47,267 bases of DNA, taken from assembly GCA_964602735.1 (NCBI GenBank), contig CAZRRV010000007.1, positions 1 to 47,267 of the forward strand. Direction: 5' to 3'. The position numbers and the translations under genes are program-made. The stretch's first letter is position 1, and every line of letters begins with the position of its first letter. The notes under the pieces are model-generated. The model worked only from the letters and a program-made list of their open reading frames with translations, had not been told where the DNA came from and did no database searches. Source of the DNA: CAZRRV01 sp964602735. GTDB lineage: Bacteria; Bacillota; Clostridia; Oscillospirales; Acutalibacteraceae. This document shows, piece after piece, positions 7,309 through 15,943 of the stretch.

Positions 7309-9852
7309 ATGAAAATTTTAGCCGTTGACGGCAACAGCATATTGAACCGCGCGTTTTACGGCATACGCCTGCTCACAACAAAATCGGGAGAATTCACCAA
7401 CGGGATTTACGGGTTCATCAACATTTTGAACCGGCTTATCGCGCAGGAGAATCCGAACGGCGTCTGCGTTGCGTTCGATTTGCGTGAACCGACATTCCGG
7501 CACAAAAAATACGCCGGGTATAAATCCGGAAGAAAGCCGATGCCCCCTGAACTCGCGTCGCAGGTTCCGTTGCTTAAAGAGCTGCTCGGCGCTTACGGCT
7601 ATACCTGTCTGGAAAAATCCGGCTACGAGGCAGATGATATTCTCGGGACCGTTTCGAAACGGTGCGAGGAGAGCGGCGATATTTGCGCGATTGCCACCGG
7701 CGACAGAGACGCTTTCCAGCTAATAGGCGACAACACCTATATTCTGCTCGCTTCGGCTAGTCAGGGCACTCCGACACTCACGAAAGTTGACCGTTCGGAA
7801 CTTTTTTCACGCTACGGGCTTGAACCGCGCGCCATGATCGATCTTAAAGCGTTGCAGGGCGATGCTTCCGATCGGATTCCCGGCGTCCCCGGCGTGGGCG
7901 AAAAAACCGCTCTCGATTTGGTACGGCGTTTCGGCGGCATTGATTACATCTACGAAAATCTGGATACGCTCGATATAAAAGACGGCCTTCGCGCCAAACT
8001 CGCTTCGGGAAAAGACAGCGCGTATTTAAGCCGCGAACTCGGCACAATATGCCGTACCGTCCCGATCGACACGGATTTTGCCCGGATTGTTTCTCCACAG
8101 CCCGACATCCCCCGGTTACGGGGACTGCTCACAAGGCTCGAATTTTTCTCTCTGCTCGAAAAGGAGGGGCTGAAACCCGCCGAAACACAAAATACTCAGC
8201 CGGAAGTTTTCACCGTTGTCTCCGATTTCCCGGCGGACGGCGATATATACGACATTCTTACGACAACCGACGGAGGTCTGCTCGTCTGTTCCGGCAGGAA
8301 AGTATACGCCGGCACTCCCGGCGGGGATTTGCACCGCCTGTTGCCGCTGCTCGCAAACGCTTCGGTGAAAAAAAGGGTAAGCGACGCGAAAAAAATATTC
8401 CGTGCCGGGCTTGAAAACGGCGTCCGCATAAGGGGAATAACCTTTGATACCGGCCTCGCGGGTTATTTGCTCAACCCGCTCTCATCGGATTATACCGCAA
8501 GCCGCCTCTGCGCCGAATATGCCGTTCCGGCACCCGCTTTTGAAAACGGCGGGGATTCGGCACACCGCGACGCGGCAAAATTCTCGCTACTTGCCGATAT
8601 ACTTACGGAGCGCATAGAATCCGAAAATCAGATCGAACTTCTGCAAAAAACCGAAATTCCGCTCGCCGAGGTGCTGGCGGATATGGAAAAGACCGGTTTT
8701 CTCATCGATAAAGAGGGTATTATATCATACGGCGCCGAACTTCAGGACAAAATCGACGATATTACCTCCGAAATTTACGAAATGGCGGGTTACGAGTTTA
8801 ATCTTAATTCCCCGAAACAGCTTGGCGAAGCGCTGTTTGAAAAGCTGAAACTCCCGTGCGGAAAGAAGACCAAAACAGGATATTCCACAAGCGCGGAGGT
8901 ACTGGAGGAAATGCGCGACGAACACCCGGTGATTCCGCTGCTGCTGGAATACCGGCACCTGTCAAAACTCAAATCGACATACTGCGATTCGCTGGCGGCG
9001 GCCGCCGATGCCGACGGCAGAATCCATTCCACCCTGAATCAAGCCGAAACGAGAACGGGACGGCTGAGCAGCACCGAACCGAATTTGCAAAATATTCCCG
9101 TAAGGAGGCCCGAAGGGAAAGAACTGCGCCGCTATTTCAAGGCGAAACAGGGGTTCCTGCTTTGCGACGCCGATTATTCACAGATAGAGCTTCGTATTCT
9201 GGCGCATATCGCGGACGACCGGGCGATGACGGAAGCGTTTCTCGACGGGGAGGATATTCACGCCAAAACCGCGGCGCAGGTATTCAATTTGCCGCCTCAA
9301 AAGGTTACGCCGCTTATGCGCAGCCGCGCGAAAGCGGTAAATTTCGGGATCGTTTACGGCATAGGAGCGTTCTCTCTCGCGAAAGATATCGGCGTTTCGC
9401 GTAAAGAGGCGGCGCAATACATCGATTCGTATTTCAAAACCTACCCGGGCGTGCGCTCGTATATGGAGCGGGTGGTGCGGCAGGCCAAAGAAGACGGGTA
9501 TGTTGCCACGCTTTTCGGTCGGCGAAGGCCGCTGCCGGAACTGTCGTCGTCAAACGCGTCGGTGCGCGCGTTCGGCAAGCGGGTGGCAAGGAACATGCCC
9601 ATTCAGGGTACGGCGGCGGATGTTATTAAAATGGCGATGGTTCGCGTATATTCGCGGCTTCGCGATGAAATACCGGAAGCTCATCTGCTGATGCAGGTTC
9701 ACGACGAATTGATAATAGAGGCGCCGGAAGACCGCGCGGAAGCCGCGGCCCGGCTGCTTAAAGAGGAAATGGAGAACACGGTAAGTTTTTCGGTGCCGCT
9801 GACGGCGGATGTACATATCGGAAAAACATGGTACGAGGCTAAAGAAGGATGA
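7309..9852 (+). CDS. polA: DNA polymerase I
   Basis: This 847-residue repair and Okazaki-fragment polymerase has the normal three-part layout. Residues 1 to ~285 form the 5'-3' exonuclease, with the metal-binding phrases GYEADDILGT and ATGDRDAFQL and the helix-hairpin-helix GVPGVGEKTA. Residues ~300-460 match the 3'-5' exonuclease domain, but the catalytic D-x-E motif is not visible, so proofreading is probably lost as in many Gram-positive Pol I enzymes. The polymerase domain has motif A DADYSQIELR from residue 620, motif B around K675 (KAVNFGIVYG), and motif C HDE at 798-800. AAGGAG precedes the ATG. The gene starts an operon in which its TGA overlaps the next ATG by 4 bases. Confidence 0.97.
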   Translation: MKILAVDGNSILNRAFYGIRLLTTKSGEFTNGIYGFINILNRLIAQENPNGVCVAFDLREPTFRHKKYAGYKSGRKPMPPELASQVPLLKELLGAYGYTCLEKSGYEADDILGTVSKRCEESGDICAIATGDRDAFQLIGDNTYILLASASQGTPTLTKVDRSELFSRYGLEPRAMIDLKALQGDASDRIPGVPGVGEKTALDLVRRFGGIDYIYENLDTLDIKDGLRAKLASGKDSAYLSRELGTICRTVPIDTDFARIVSPQPDIPRLRGLLTRLEFFSLLEKEGLKPAETQNTQPEVFTVVSDFPADGDIYDILTTTDGGLLVCSGRKVYAGTPGGDLHRLLPLLANASVKKRVSDAKKIFRAGLENGVRIRGITFDTGLAGYLLNPLSSDYTASRLCAEYAVPAPAFENGGDSAHRDAAKFSLLADILTERIESENQIELLQKTEIPLAEVLADMEKTGFLIDKEGIISYGAELQDKIDDITSEIYEMAGYEFNLNSPKQLGEALFEKLKLPCGKKTKTGYSTSAEVLEEMRDEHPVIPLLLEYRHLSKLKSTYCDSLAAAADADGRIHSTLNQAETRTGRLSSTEPNLQNIPVRRPEGKELRRYFKAKQGFLLCDADYSQIELRILAHIADDRAMTEAFLDGEDIHAKTAAQVFNLPPQKVTPLMRSRAKAVNFGIVYGIGAFSLAKDIGVSRKEAAQYIDSYFKTYPGVRSYMERVVRQAKEDGYVATLFGRRRPLPELSSSNASVRAFGKRVARNMPIQGTAADVIKMAMVRVYSRLRDEIPEAHLLMQVHDELIIEAPEDRAEAAARLLKEEMENTVSFSVPLTADVHIGKTWYEAKEG

Positions 9853-10712
9853 ACTTTTTAATTTTCGTATGCACCGGCAACACCTGCCGCAGCCCTATGG
9901 CGGAGGCGATATTCAACCGATATTTGGCCGGCATAGGCCGCACGGAATTAAGGGTTGAAAGCCGGGGGCTCGCCGCGTACGGAAACCCGATGTCGGAAAA
10001 CGCGAGAGCGGCGCTGCTCGAGATCGGTATCGACGCGCCCGCTCGGGTAAGCGTGCCTTTGTCGGCGGCCGAATGCCGCTCGGCCGACGGGTTCTGCGCC
10101 ATGAGCGAAACACATCGCGGGGTTTTAATCTCGGCGGGCGTAGCGCCGTCGAAAATTCTTTGCCTTGATATTCCCGACCCTTACGGCGACGATCTTCGGG
10201 AATACGAAAAATGCCGTGACGCCATTACGGGAAAAACCGGAATAATAAGCGAATTCGCGCTCGGTTTCTCGGTTCTGCCGTTTGCCCACGCAGACGCGCC
10301 CGGCGTCGCGGCGATCGAACGCGAATGTTTTTCGGAACCGTGGAGTGAAAACGCGATTCTCGAATCCCATGACGCGGGCACTGCTTTTTTCACCGCAAGG
10401 AGCGGCGGAAAAATCGCGGGGTACGCGGGCGTTCGCGTTATTTCGGGCACGGGGTACATAACAAACATCGCGGTAAACGGCGAAACCCGCAAAAAGGGAA
10501 TCGGCGGGGCGCTTGTAAACCGGATATGCGCCGCCTGCCGTGAGGCAAAAGCGTCCGAAGTTACATTGGAAGTACGTGTTTCCAATCTTGCGGCGATAAA
10601 CCTGTACGGAAAAAACGGATTTTACGCGGTGGGCAAACGGAAAAATTTTTACCGCGCCCCCAGAGAAGACGCCCTGCTGATGACTAAATCCTTAATCGAG
10701 GCGGATGTATGA
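9849..10712 (+). CDS. fusion: low-MW protein arginine/tyrosine phosphatase + RimI N-acetyltransferase
   Basis: Two enzymes lie in one uninterrupted 287-residue frame. Residues 1 to ~138 form a low-molecular-weight phosphatase, with the P-loop C8TGNTCR14S and the downstream general-acid loop PDPYGDD. In Firmicutes this family removes phosphate from protein arginine (YwlE) or tyrosine. Residues ~140-287 form a GNAT acetyltransferase of the RimI type, with YITNIAVNGETRKKGIGGAL (acetyl-CoA binding), VTLEVRVSNLAAINLYGKNGF and a C-terminal FYRAPREDALLM. RimI acetylates ribosomal protein S18. The start codon overlaps the polA stop (ATGA), and the end overlaps the tsaD start in the same way, so the three are translationally coupled. 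rimI beside tsaD is a common arrangement; the phosphatase fused to it is the unusual part. Confidence 0.88.
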   Translation: MNFLIFVCTGNTCRSPMAEAIFNRYLAGIGRTELRVESRGLAAYGNPMSENARAALLEIGIDAPARVSVPLSAAECRSADGFCAMSETHRGVLISAGVAPSKILCLDIPDPYGDDLREYEKCRDAITGKTGIISEFALGFSVLPFAHADAPGVAAIERECFSEPWSENAILESHDAGTAFFTARSGGKIAGYAGVRVISGTGYITNIAVNGETRKKGIGGALVNRICAACREAKASEVTLEVRVSNLAAINLYGKNGFYAVGKRKNFYRAPREDALLMTKSLIEADV

Positions 10713-11710
10713 TTCTGGCGATCGAAACATCATGCGATGAAACCTCCGCGGCGGTAACCGACGGGAAAAAAGTACTCTCGAATATTGTTGCCACTCAGGT
10801 AAGCGAGCACCGCAAATACGGCGGCGTTGTCCCCGAAATTGCGTCCCGCCGCCATATCGAGGCGATTTCCGCCGTATGCGAACGCGCAATAAAAGAAGCC
10901 GGCGTTACCTACGGCGAAACGGAAGCGGTGGCGGTAACATACGCTCCCGGTTTGATAGGCGCTCTGCTTGTGGGGGTGAATTTTGCGAAGGGGCTTGCGA
11001 TGTCGCTCAATGTGCCGCTGGTGCCGGTGCATCATTTAAGAGGTCACATTGCCGCGAATTACATAACCTCCCCCGATTTACGGCCGCCGTTTCTGTGCCT
11101 GCTCGTCTCCGGCGGCAACACCCTGCTTACCGCGGTAAACGACTATACCTCTTTCGATATTATCGGCGAAACTCTGGACGACGCCGCGGGTGAATGTCTC
11201 GATAAAACGGCGCGGGTTATGGGCCTTCCCTACCCCGGAGGAATCTCGATGGACGGCATTGCCGACCCGAAAGGCGCCGGCATGTTCGCTCTACCGCGCC
11301 CGAACACCGCGAATCCGTTCGATTTTTCGTTCTCCGGGCTCAAAACCGCCGTAATAAACATCGTGCACAACGCGCGGGCAAAAGGCGGGGAGCCGGATGT
11401 GCCGATGCTTTGCGGGGCCGTGCGACATACGGTATGCGAAATTTTAACCGAACGCACGATGCGCGCGGCCAAAGAGCGGAAAATAAAAAATCTCGCCCTG
11501 GCAGGAGGAGTTGCCGCCAACAGCGAGTTGCGTAAGATGATGAGCGCCGGCGCGAATGCGCTCGGTATAAACTTATATTTACCCGATATTAAATACTGCG
11601 GCGACAATGCCGCCATGATCGGGGTACAGGCGGCGTTTGAACTCGCGGCCGGGCATACCGCCGGCAGTGACCTTAACGCCGTCGCCACGATGCCGGTAAC
11701 ACGGGGATAG
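10709..11710 (+). CDS. tsaD: tRNA threonylcarbamoyladenosine transferase subunit TsaD
   Basis: This 333-residue protein transfers the threonylcarbamoyl group from TC-AMP to A37 of ANN-decoding tRNAs, working with TsaB and TsaE. The family features are the N-terminal ETSCDET, the metal-binding HHLRGH (His109 and His113), LLVSGGNT, ETLDDAAGECLDK, and the C-terminal metal ligand region YCGDNAAMIG. Length is normal. It follows the phosphatase-RimI fusion with a 4-bp ATGA overlap. tsaB and tsaE are not in this window. A GC-rich structured spacer separates it from the gtrA-like gene. Confidence 0.96.
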   Translation: MILAIETSCDETSAAVTDGKKVLSNIVATQVSEHRKYGGVVPEIASRRHIEAISAVCERAIKEAGVTYGETEAVAVTYAPGLIGALLVGVNFAKGLAMSLNVPLVPVHHLRGHIAANYITSPDLRPPFLCLLVSGGNTLLTAVNDYTSFDIIGETLDDAAGECLDKTARVMGLPYPGGISMDGIADPKGAGMFALPRPNTANPFDFSFSGLKTAVINIVHNARAKGGEPDVPMLCGAVRHTVCEILTERTMRAAKERKIKNLALAGGVAANSELRKMMSAGANALGINLYLPDIKYCGDNAAMIGVQAAFELAAGHTAGSDLNAVATMPVTRG

Positions 11711-11712
11711 GC

Positions 11713-11793
11713 GGCGGGGCGCCCGCGCGCCGCATACGCGGCGGCGCGCGAAGCGCGCGGCGCGGACTTTGTCCGCGCCGCGGGCGCCCCGCC
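11713..11793. repeat. GC-rich branched inverted repeat
   Basis: A perfect 15-bp outer pair (11713-11727 with 11779-11793) encloses a 6-bp hairpin with loop ATAC (11728-11743). It also encloses a 12-bp hairpin with loop TTT (11756-11767 with 11771-11782), which shares four bases with the outer arm. The alternatives are mutually exclusive near 11779. There is no T run, so it is not an ordinary terminator. It lies in the 138-bp gap between tsaD and the gtrA-like gene. Confidence 0.8.
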
Positions 11794-11848
11794 CCGGTTG
11801 CGGCAAAACCGAAAATATCCGCCGTAATTTTGCGAAAGGGGGAGTCGA

Positions 11849-12286
11849 ATGCCACGGGAACCGAAGCGTGACAGGGCACAGACGCTGTACATCGTGTTTT
11901 ACCTGCTCGACATTGCGCTTGATTTCGGCGTTTATCTGCTGTGCCGTTTTTTTAATTTCGCGGTGTCGCTTTCAACGCTCACGGCCTGGGCGGTATCCGT
12001 ACTGTCCTCTTATTTTGCCGCGCGCCGTTTTATTACCGGCGCCGGCGGAAAAGGGTTCCGGGCGTTCGTAACCGACTTATCCGCCTATTTCGGCAGCCGC
12101 ATTTTCGCGGGGCTGCTCGATTTGGTATGCATGATGGTAACCGCCGATTTCTTAAGGCTCCCCGAACTGCCGATAAAGCCGGTTGCGTTTGCGGCTCCGA
12201 TGCTGATTAAAAATCTGTTCGATTTCATTGTTTCGCGGAGATCCCGCAAAAAGCGCCGGAAGAAAAACTCCGGCGCCCCTGAATAA
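11849..12286 (+). CDS. GtrA-like membrane protein
   Basis: This 145-residue protein has four predicted membrane segments (near 15-33, 40-60, 85-102 and 110-128), a basic loop and a very basic tail (RRSRKKRRKK). It matches the GtrA/DPMS family. Members help flip polyprenyl-linked sugars across the membrane for cell-surface glycans or teichoic acids; the substrate here is unknown. AAGGGGG precedes the ATG at 11849. It may be the last gene of the polA operon, although the structured spacer could separate expression. Its final codons contain a perfect hairpin that serves as the terminator of valS on the other strand. Confidence 0.75.
   Translation: MPREPKRDRAQTLYIVFYLLDIALDFGVYLLCRFFNFAVSLSTLTAWAVSVLSSYFAARRFITGAGGKGFRAFVTDLSAYFGSRIFAGLLDLVCMMVTADFLRLPELPIKPVAFAAPMLIKNLFDFIVSRRSRKKRRKKNSGAPE
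12248..12276 (-). terminator. terminator of valS inside the gtrA-like 3' end
   Basis: A perfect 8-bp stem (GCGCCGGA with TCCGGCGC, 12253-12276) is followed on the minus strand by TTTTT (12252-12248). It lies 43 bases beyond the valS stop. Confidence 0.8.
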
Positions 12287-12318
12287 CTTTCGGGCGATCG
12301 CGCTTTTCCGTCCGATGC

Positions 12319-14946
12319 CTATCCGTTTTGCAAAGCCGAAAGATTTTCTCCGAGACGGGCGATTTTTTCACGCACCTTTGCCAGAGATTCCCGCTGTGCT
12401 TCAACCACGTTTTCCGGCGCTTTCGCCACAAAATTCGGATTGTTAAGTTTTGTTTCGTAAAATATTTCGTCTTTCTTCGCCGATTCAAGCTCTTTGCGAA
12501 GCCTCGCCGTTTCCGCCTCGACATCGACCAGTTCGCGCAACGGGATATACACCGCGGCATCGGCGGTAACAACCCGCACCGTCCCCTGTGTTTCAAACGG
12601 TTCCGTCACCAGAACATCCGAAACATAGGCGAGTTTTTTTATGTATACCGCGGATTCGAGGAACACTTCGGGTTCGGCGGCGGAGATATACAGTCTGGTT
12701 TTCCGCGATGACGGAACCTTGAGTTCCGACCGGCGGTTGCGAACGCCTCGAATAACCGCCATAACTTTTTCAAACCGCGATTCCGCGTCGGGAAAATCCA
12801 GCGATTCATCGGCGACGGGCCAGTTTGAAATCATTACCGATTCGCACTCGTGAGGTAGCGCAAGATATATTTCCTCGGTAATAAACGGCATAAACGGGTG
12901 CAAAAGCTTTACGATCCTGTTAAGGACAAACACCAGCATCCGCCTCGCGCATGAATTTTCTTCACCGCTGCCGTTCAGGCGCACCTTGGCGATTTCGATA
13001 TACCAGTCGCAAAAAACATCCCAGATAAAATCGTAAAGCTTTGATACGGCAAGACCGATTTCGAATTTATCCAGATTTTCGGTTACCCCGGCGGTAAGGC
13101 GGTTCAGCTTGGAAAGAATCCATTTGTCGGGAGTTGCAAGCGTTTTCGGCGGGCGGGACGGGTCTTCGTCGCCGGTAATATTCATACGCACAAAGCGGGC
13201 GGCATTCCATATCTTGTTGGCAAAATTGCGGCTTGCCTCCACCCTTTCGGGAGAATACCGCAAATCGTTGCCGGGAGTATTGCCGGTCGCGAGTGTGAAC
13301 CGCAACGCGTCGGCGCCGTATTTTTCGATTTCCTTCAGCGGATCGACGCCGTTGCCCAGCGATTTCGACATTTTGCGACCCTTGGCGTCGCGTACAAGAC
13401 CGTGATAAAGCACCGTGCGGAAAGGAACTTTGCCCGTATATTCCAGCGCGGAAAATATCATTCTCGATACCCAGAAGAAGATAATGTCGTACCCCGTAAT
13501 AAGCGTAGAAGTGGGATAGAAATAATCGTAATCTTTGTTTTTGTCGGGCCAGCCGAATACCGAAAACGGCCAGAGGGCGGATGAAAACCAGGTGTCGAGC
13601 GTGTCTTCGTCGCGGCGCAGATGAACGCCGCCGCATTTCGGGCATTTTTCCGGGTCCTCGCGGGAAACGATTGTTTCACCGCAATCGTCGCAATACCACG
13701 CGGGTATTCTGTGACCCCACCATAACTGCCGTGAGATGCACCAGTCTTTGATATTGCGCATCCAGTTGTAAAATGTTTTTTCAAACCGCTCCGGGATCAT
13801 TTTAATCTCGCCGTTTTCAACGGCTTTCACCGCAGGCTCGGCAAGCGGCTTCATTTTTACGAACCACTGGGTCGAAACCCTCGGCTCCACCACCGTATGG
13901 CAGCGGTAGCATTCGCCGACATTGTGGCGCATGGGCTCGGTTTTTACGAGCGCACCCTCTTTTTTCAGATCTTCCACGATCAGTTTTCTTGCCTCGTAGC
14001 GATCCATTCCGGCGTAGCGCGGATAATCGGCGGTGATTTTTGCGTCGTCGGTCATTACATTGATTACCGGGAGATTGTGCCGCAACCCCACCTCAAAATC
14101 GTTGGGATCGTGAGCGGGGGTTATTTTTACGGCGCCGGTGCCGAATTCCGGGTCGACATATTCGTCGGCGACAACGGGAATTTCACGGCCCACAAGCGGC
14201 AGCCGAACCGTTTTGCCCACAGCGTCGGCATAGCGCGGGTCGTTCGGGTGCACGGCTACGGCGGTATCTCCCAAAAGGGTTTCGGGCCGCGTCGTCGCAA
14301 GCTCTATATAACCGCTGCCGTCGGTATACGGATAACGCAAATGCCAGAACATACCGTCGTGTTCGTTGTATTCGACTTCGGCGTCGGAAATCGTCGTGCG
14401 GCACCGCGGGCACCAGTTTATAATGCGGTTGCCGCGGTAGATAAGCCCCTTTTCGTACAACCGCACAAAAACCTCGCGTACGGCTTTCGAACAGCCCTCG
14501 TCTAATGTAAAGCGCTCTCTCCGCCAGTCGCACGAACATCCGAGCTTTTTAAGCTGCTCGATAATTCTGCCCCCGTACTGCCGTCGCCATTCTTTCGCGC
14601 GGCGCAGAAATTCTTCCCTTCCCACCTGCTCTTTTGTCAGGCCTTCGCTCCTCAGCGATTCCACTATCTTGGCTTCGGTGGCAATCGAGGCGTGATCGGT
14701 TCCCGGAACCCACAGCGCGGCATAACCCTGCATTCTGCGATACCGTATTAAAATATCGGGAAGAGTATTGTCGAGCGCGTGGCCCATATGCAGCTGCCCC
14801 GTAATATTCGGCGGCGGCATAACTATGGTATACGGCGTTTTCTCCCCGTCGGCTTCAGCTTCAAAATATTTTCCGTCAAGCCAGAATTTGTAAATCCTGT
14901 CTTCAACATCACGCGGGTTGTAAACTTTTGCCAATTCGTCAGACAT
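12319..14946 (-). CDS. valS: valyl-tRNA synthetase
   Basis: This 875-residue class I aminoacyl-tRNA synthetase charges tRNA-Val. It shows the HIGH motif HMGH at residues 53-56, an editing domain with TTRPETLLGDTAVAVHPND, a zinc-like insertion with CDDCGE and CPKCGG, the KMSKS motif near residue 524 (GRKMSKSLGN), the anticodon-binding domain, and the C-terminal tRNA-binding coiled coil (VDVEAETARLRKELESAKKD). The ATG at 14946 was preferred to a GTG at 14964 because GGAGGAAA lies just before it and would fall inside the longer form. It is a single-gene unit with its own promoter and terminator. I see no T-box leader. Confidence 0.96.
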   Translation of the reverse strand: MSDELAKVYNPRDVEDRIYKFWLDGKYFEAEADGEKTPYTIVMPPPNITGQLHMGHALDNTLPDILIRYRRMQGYAALWVPGTDHASIATEAKIVESLRSEGLTKEQVGREEFLRRAKEWRRQYGGRIIEQLKKLGCSCDWRRERFTLDEGCSKAVREVFVRLYEKGLIYRGNRIINWCPRCRTTISDAEVEYNEHDGMFWHLRYPYTDGSGYIELATTRPETLLGDTAVAVHPNDPRYADAVGKTVRLPLVGREIPVVADEYVDPEFGTGAVKITPAHDPNDFEVGLRHNLPVINVMTDDAKITADYPRYAGMDRYEARKLIVEDLKKEGALVKTEPMRHNVGECYRCHTVVEPRVSTQWFVKMKPLAEPAVKAVENGEIKMIPERFEKTFYNWMRNIKDWCISRQLWWGHRIPAWYCDDCGETIVSREDPEKCPKCGGVHLRRDEDTLDTWFSSALWPFSVFGWPDKNKDYDYFYPTSTLITGYDIIFFWVSRMIFSALEYTGKVPFRTVLYHGLVRDAKGRKMSKSLGNGVDPLKEIEKYGADALRFTLATGNTPGNDLRYSPERVEASRNFANKIWNAARFVRMNITGDEDPSRPPKTLATPDKWILSKLNRLTAGVTENLDKFEIGLAVSKLYDFIWDVFCDWYIEIAKVRLNGSGEENSCARRMLVFVLNRIVKLLHPFMPFITEEIYLALPHECESVMISNWPVADESLDFPDAESRFEKVMAVIRGVRNRRSELKVPSSRKTRLYISAAEPEVFLESAVYIKKLAYVSDVLVTEPFETQGTVRVVTADAAVYIPLRELVDVEAETARLRKELESAKKDEIFYETKLNNPNFVAKAPENVVEAQRESLAKVREKIARLGENLSALQNG

Positions 14947-14979
14947 CTGCGTTTCCTCCGGCACTCTGTTTCGTGGTAT

Positions 14980-15008
14980 ATATTACTAAATTTTCGTGCA
15001 AAAGTCAA
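14980..15008 (-). promoter_or_regulatory. promoter of valS
   Basis: TTGACT (15008-15003) and TAATAT (14985-14980) are 17 bases apart, about 34 bases before the valS start. The short leader leaves no room for a T-box. Confidence 0.7.
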
Positions 15009-15028
15009 GGCAAAGGAGGGCTTTCGGG

Positions 15029-15057
15029 TTGACTTTTACCCGCTTTTGCGTTATTAT
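15029..15057 (+). promoter_or_regulatory. promoter of the membrane-protein gene
   Basis: TTGACT (15029-15034) and TATTAT (15052-15057) are 17 bases apart. It is divergent from the valS promoter, with 20 bases between the two -35 boxes. Confidence 0.6.
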
Positions 15058-15130
15058 TGGTACAATGCTTTTATGTGAATGTTATATGCGGCAATATGCT
15101 AAACCAGCGGACGAAAGGCGGAATACCCGG

Positions 15131-15943
15131 ATGAAAACCAAACCCATAGCGATATGTTTCGGCGTTTTCACCGCGCTTGCGACCGTTTTTCGCCTTTTCG
15201 AACTGCTTTACTGCATCGATCCGGCAACCGGCTTTTATTTGCCGGGGAAACGCTTTTTCTGCGTATTCGCGATAATTTGCGCGGCGGCGCTGTTCGCTGT
15301 CTGCGCGGTTTTAACGGCGAGAGAACCCGCAATACGCGGCGCGGGCAGCGAACAGCCGCCCGCGCTGGTATTTGCCGCCGCCGTATGTTTCCTGGGATTT
15401 TTTGTGGATTTGGCGTTCAGGCTTACATCCGAAACCCGTATTTCGTCTCTGCGGTTTATATGCACTGCGCTTATTCTCACGTTTTTTCTCGCCGAGGTAT
15501 GGTGCGGTATCGCGGGAACGGAGCTTCACCCGGCGATGTCGTTTCTTCCTCTGCCGTACTGGCTGTACGCTCTCGTCAGGTTCTTTATCGACATATCCGA
15601 TATGGCGGTGATTTCCGAAAATCTTTACCGCATTGCCGCCCTGTCGCTTATGCTTCTGTGTTTCACCTCCGTCGCGAAACTTCACTGTCGCGTTGAAACC
15701 GGGGTAAACACAAAACGCCTTACCTGCCTGGGGCTGACCGCCTGCGCGGTTGTGAGCGCGGGCACCCTATCGGAGTATGCGGCGATGATTATCGGGAGAG
15801 CCGACGTACTGCATTACGGAGAGCCCCCGGAGATCACCCTGCCGCTTGCCGCGCTTTATCTCGCGGTGTTCGTGTTCTGCCGCCGTTCCTCTCCGCGCGG
15901 GCAAAACGAAAATTCAGAGAATTCAATACCGCGAGAATCATAA
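15131..15943 (+). CDS. polytopic membrane protein, unknown function
   Basis: This 270-residue protein has about seven hydrophobic segments, for example around residues 8-25, 45-62, 80-98, 110-128 and 137-150, short loops and a polar tail (RRSSPRGQNENSENS). No family signature is recognised. GAAAGGCGG precedes the ATG at 15131. The last 110 bases overlap the end of the cadA-like ATPase gene on the opposite strand. The overlapping part encodes only the hydrophilic tail of this protein, so the true stop is not in doubt, but the tail sequence is constrained by two genes. It has its own promoter and appears monocistronic. Confidence 0.65.
   Translation: MKTKPIAICFGVFTALATVFRLFELLYCIDPATGFYLPGKRFFCVFAIICAAALFAVCAVLTAREPAIRGAGSEQPPALVFAAAVCFLGFFVDLAFRLTSETRISSLRFICTALILTFFLAEVWCGIAGTELHPAMSFLPLPYWLYALVRFFIDISDMAVISENLYRIAALSLMLLCFTSVAKLHCRVETGVNTKRLTCLGLTACAVVSAGTLSEYAAMIIGRADVLHYGEPPEITLPLAALYLAVFVFCRRSSPRGQNENSENSIPRES

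Noticed and set aside
14947..15130. T-box leader for valS
   Set aside because: The promoter lies only 34 bases from the start codon and no T-box core sequence is present.
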